Positions 61,505 through 64,000 of a DNA stretch of 64,000 bases are shown in pieces. Position numbers and translations under genes: made by a program. The DNA lies in assembly GCA_016223165.1 (NCBI GenBank), contig JACRPO010000009.1, positions 1,426,001-1,490,000 of the forward strand, written 5' to 3'. The stretch is from Burkholderiales bacterium (GTDB lineage: Bacteria; Pseudomonadota; Gammaproteobacteria; Burkholderiales; Burkholderiaceae_C). Positions within the stretch are counted from its first letter, which is position 1; every line of letters begins with the position of its first letter. The notes under the pieces were generated by a model. It made no database searches. It saw nothing but the letters and a program-made list of their open reading frames with translations, and was not told the origin of the DNA.

Positions 61505-64000
61505 TCAGGCGGCGAGCGGCGCGAGGTGCGTGAGGTGCTTGCGCGCGCGCGCGGTGGCGCGGTCGATCAGCTCGACACCCTCGAAGGCGCGCAGCCGGCC
61601 CGATTCGCACAGCCGAACCAGCATGCGGTGCGTCAGCGTGTGGGCGCGCTTGTGGCGCTCGCCGCGCGTGAAGACGTAGAAGGTGCGCGCCGGGCTCACG
61701 TGCACGAGGCGCACGCGGTGCCACTGTTCGTCCAGGTGCATGTGGTAGGCATTGCCCACCTGCACGTGGTCGGCAAGGTCGCGGCCGGCGGTGGGTTCGA
61801 CCGCCTCGGCCAGCGCCGGCAGCGGGCCGATCGCCTTGGCCGCGAGCTCGGCCTCCTTGACCGCCTGGCGCTCCTCGGCAAACGAGGCGACGTCGATGTC
61901 GACCTTGCCGTTCCAGTTGATCGAGGCCTCGTCGACGAGGCCGATCTGCTGCGCCTCGGCGGCGCTGAGGCGGGGCAGCACGATCTCCTCGCTCAGCACC
62001 GGCAGCTGCATGCCCGGCGCGCCCAGGCTCTCCTTCGAGGGCACGGGCTTGGCGAGCGCGCCGTCGACCTGGCGCGCCATCAGGTTGATGTCGAGCATGC
62101 GCGCCGAGGGCGCCTTCAGCGCCTCGGCATGCGAGGGCATGAGCTGGCCGAAGAAGGCACGGCGTTCGCCGTCGGGCCAGCCGATCAGGTTCAGGCCCAT
62201 GTTCAGGGCCTGCATCATGTTGGGCAGGCCGGCGAGGAAGCTCTTGCGGTGCGCCGGCGTCGGCTTGGGCTGCACGCTCAGCACGAGGTCGAGGCAGGCC
62301 TGGCGCGCGCGCTTCATCTCGGCACTGTCGCCGCCGTGCGTGAGCGCCGTGCGCAGCAGCACGCGGCTCCACACCTGGCTGACGAAGTGCACGATGAAGT
62401 CCGGCGCCGCCAGGCCGCGCAGGTCCATCTCGAGCTGGCGCGCGTAGAGCTCGGTGAGCTGCGCCTCGTCTTCCTTGGCCGCCAGCATCGCCGGCGCGGC
62501 TCCGTGCGCGGCGGCGTTGCGGCCGGCGAGCTCGGCCGCGAACTCCTCGAGCGCCGCCAGCTTGTTGTCGTAAAGCTCGATCTGCTCGAAGTCGCCCTCG
62601 ACGACGTCGTGCACGAGGTCGCGCACCTTGGCCAGGAAGTCGCGCGCCTCGTTCTCGGAGAAGTCGTCGAAGGCGGCGCCGAGCGAGGCGATACGGTTGA
62701 TGAAGCGGCGCACGGGGTGCCGGCGCGAAGCGAAGAAGCTCGGGTCGCCGAGCGCCGCGCGCAGCACCGGCAGCTGCAGCCTCGCGATCTGGCGCGCCAG
62801 CTGCGGCGGCACCTTGGGGTCGGCGAGGATGGCGTCGAAGAGGCTGCCGATGACGTCGATGACGAGGTGGTCGAGTGCGCCTTTGCTCGCCTCGCGCAGC
62901 TCGTGCCGGTGGGCGCGGATGATGTTCGGCGCCAGCCCCTGCGGCGAGGTGTCGAAGCTGTTGGCGTTGCCGCCGAAGACGGGCTGCGTACTGACGGCCA
63001 GACGCCGCATCAACGCCATCATCGTGGCGTCGACCGTGCCCAGCGTGGCGCCGCCGCGGGAGCTGCGGCCGAAGCCGGCCCCGGCACCGGTGGAGTAGCC
63101 GCTGCTGCCGTAGCCGCTGCGACCGCCACCGCCTCGGCCGGAGGCGTGTCCGCCTTGGCCGCTGACCCCGCCGTGACCGGAGTGGCCGCCGCGGACACTC
63201 GCTCCGCCGCCAGGCCCCCCAACGACACCCCCGTAGCCGCTGCCGGCGGCGTAGCCCCCGGGGTGGCCGCGCCCGCCCCCGTAGCCGCCGCCATGTCCCG
63301 GCACTCCGGCGGCAGAGCCATGGCCGCCGTGGCCACCGTGGCCACCATGGCCCCCAAAACCTCCGTGCCCGGCCATGCCGCCGCTGGCGCCGCCGCCGTA
63401 GCCGAACCCTGGGTGACCCGATCCGTCGAACCCCGGGTCGATCGGCCGGCCAAGGGTGTCGTACTCGGTGGCCACATGGCCGCCGCTGTCGGCGACCGCG
63501 CCACCGGCGCCGGGTACGCGCTGCTGGCGCTGGCGCACGGCCAGCGACAACGGCTGCACGCCGGCGTTGCGCATGCGGCTCACGATGTCGGCGTAGGTCG
63601 TGCGCAGTTCGCTGCCGATGGAGCGGCTGAGCTCGGCCTGCAGCACCTTGCGAACTTCGGGCCGTTCGCTGACCGCCGTGACGCCGCGGATGAGGGCATG
63701 GCCGATGACCTCGGGCCGCAGCGGATTGCGCACCGCCGTCTCGCCGACCTGGCCGAGCAGCGAGCCGACGTAGCCGTCGAGCTCGCGCAGCTCCCATTCG
63801 CAGCCCGTCGCCACGTCGAGCGCGAAGCGCTCGGCGGTGATCTTCTTCTCCACCTCCTGGTTCTCGACGAGCGCGAGCGCGTCCCAGTTGGTGGCCTTCG
63901 GCGGCGCGTGCTCGCCGGGTGCCTGCGCCTCGCGCGCGATCCACTCGTCGAAGGCTTCGTTGAAGGCGAGCGTGAACGCTGCCCTCTTGCGGTTGAGCTC
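61505..64000 (-). CDS. DUF1631 family protein with a Gly/His-rich insert (5' end outside window)
   Basis: The frame stays open to 64000, so the true start is beyond the window and the track start at 63853 is not the start. The visible 831 residues match the DUF1631 pattern (WELRELDGYVGSL, VDATMMALMRRLAVS, HELREASKGALDHLVIDVIGSLFDAILADPKVPP, FLAGLPNMMQALNMGLNLIGWPDGERRAFFGQLMP, DEQWHRVRLVHVSPARTFYVFT). Between about visible residues 175 and 315 lies a Gly/His/Ser-rich insert with GGHGG repeats. DUF1631 proteins are large and uncharacterised; c-di-GMP or PilZ links have been suggested for some. It runs convergent with pdxA, 22 bases apart. Confidence 0.85.
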   Translation of the reverse strand, partial: ELNRKRAAFTLAFNEAFDEWIAREAQAPGEHAPPKATNWDALALVENQEVEKKITAERFALDVATGCEWELRELDGYVGSLLGQVGETAVRNPLRPEVIGHALIRGVTAVSERPEVRKVLQAELSRSIGSELRTTYADIVSRMRNAGVQPLSLAVRQRQQRVPGAGGAVADSGGHVATEYDTLGRPIDPGFDGSGHPGFGYGGGASGGMAGHGGFGGHGGHGGHGGHGSAAGVPGHGGGYGGGRGHPGGYAAGSGYGGVVGGPGGGASVRGGHSGHGGVSGQGGHASGRGGGGRSGYGSSGYSTGAGAGFGRSSRGGATLGTVDATMMALMRRLAVSTQPVFGGNANSFDTSPQGLAPNIIRAHRHELREASKGALDHLVIDVIGSLFDAILADPKVPPQLARQIARLQLPVLRAALGDPSFFASRRHPVRRFINRIASLGAAFDDFSENEARDFLAKVRDLVHDVVEGDFEQIELYDNKLAALEEFAAELAGRNAAAHGAAPAMLAAKEDEAQLTELYARQLEMDLRGLAAPDFIVHFVSQVWSRVLLRTALTHGGDSAEMKRARQACLDLVLSVQPKPTPAHRKSFLAGLPNMMQALNMGLNLIGWPDGERRAFFGQLMPSHAEALKAPSARMLDINLMARQVDGALAKPVPSKESLGAPGMQLPVLSEEIVLPRLSAAEAQQIGLVDEASINWNGKVDIDVASFAEERQAVKEAELAAKAIGPLPALAEAVEPTAGRDLADHVQVGNAYHMHLDEQWHRVRLVHVSPARTFYVFTRGERHKRAHTLTHRMLVRLCESGRLRAFEGVELIDRATARARKHLTHLAPLAA
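63318..63375 (-). repeat. Near-tandem GGHGGH-coding repeat within the DUF1631 gene
   Basis: CCACCGTGG and CCACCATGG-type 9-base units (minus strand GGTGGCCAC) repeat in phase with the reading frame and encode Gly-Gly-His steps. It is the most regular part of the longer Gly-rich insert (about 63060-63480). Confidence 0.7.

Overview
This window is high-GC, densely packed bacterial DNA with GTG/TTG starts and many 4-base ATGA/GTGA gene overlaps. The gene content (PEP-CTERM proteins, PrsK/PrsR/PrsT, LpxC, PdxA, DUF1631, DUF2917, a selenoneine locus) points to a betaproteobacterium of the order Burkholderiales, probably near the Rubrivivax/Leptothrix/Aquincola group. That placement is inferred from gene content and style, not from a marker-gene comparison.

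Region 1 (about 1-22,600) is a PEP-CTERM/exopolysaccharide locus. It opens with the end of a PEP-CTERM protein gene (minus strand) that has a well-matched sigma-54 promoter. An HPr-rel-A island follows: a secreted cysteine-containing protein, a PqqD-like protein, an HprK-related kinase and a nucleotidyltransferase. Next come a sugar transferase (EpsB type), the sensor kinase PrsK, the sigma-54-dependent regulator PrsR, the TPR lipoprotein PrsT and a trypsin-like protease. They are followed by a nucleotide-sugar epimerase, a second PEP-CTERM protein, a PgaC/PgaA-like polysaccharide synthesis and export set, and an acyl carrier protein with two exosortase-associated hydrolases and a free-standing condensation-domain protein. 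No exosortase gene lies in the window.

Region 2 (about 22,600-26,500) holds a lipoprotein, a LuxR-type regulator, and a divergent LysR/hydrolase pair with a palindromic operator candidate.

Region 3 (about 26,500-38,330) is a selenium region. senB-senC and senA diverge, with egtD convergent to senA; together they account for selenoneine synthesis. Beyond them lie a four-gene PhnD/C/E/E-like ABC transporter, probably for a selenium oxyanion, and an ATP-grasp ligase of unknown substrate.

Region 4 (about 38,330-41,100) is a 2.5-kb segment bracketed by two inverted copies of a 160-bp MITE-like palindromic element. Inside are a small membrane protein and a CadC-like regulator.

Region 5 (about 41,200-64,000) is mixed: a four-gene Mla-like lipid transporter, a flavin disulfide oxidoreductase, three secreted cysteine-containing proteins of unknown function, a BTAD/AAA regulator, GNAT/DUF2917/LysR genes, lpxC, an HExxH-containing secreted protein with an AraC regulator, a DegQ/DegS-like protease, a Nif3-like protein, pdxA and a partial DUF1631 protein with an unusual Gly/His-rich insert.

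The least-described systems are the HPr-rel-A island with its candidate substrate, the ACP/hydrolase/condensation module, and the ATP-grasp ligase beside the selenium transporter.
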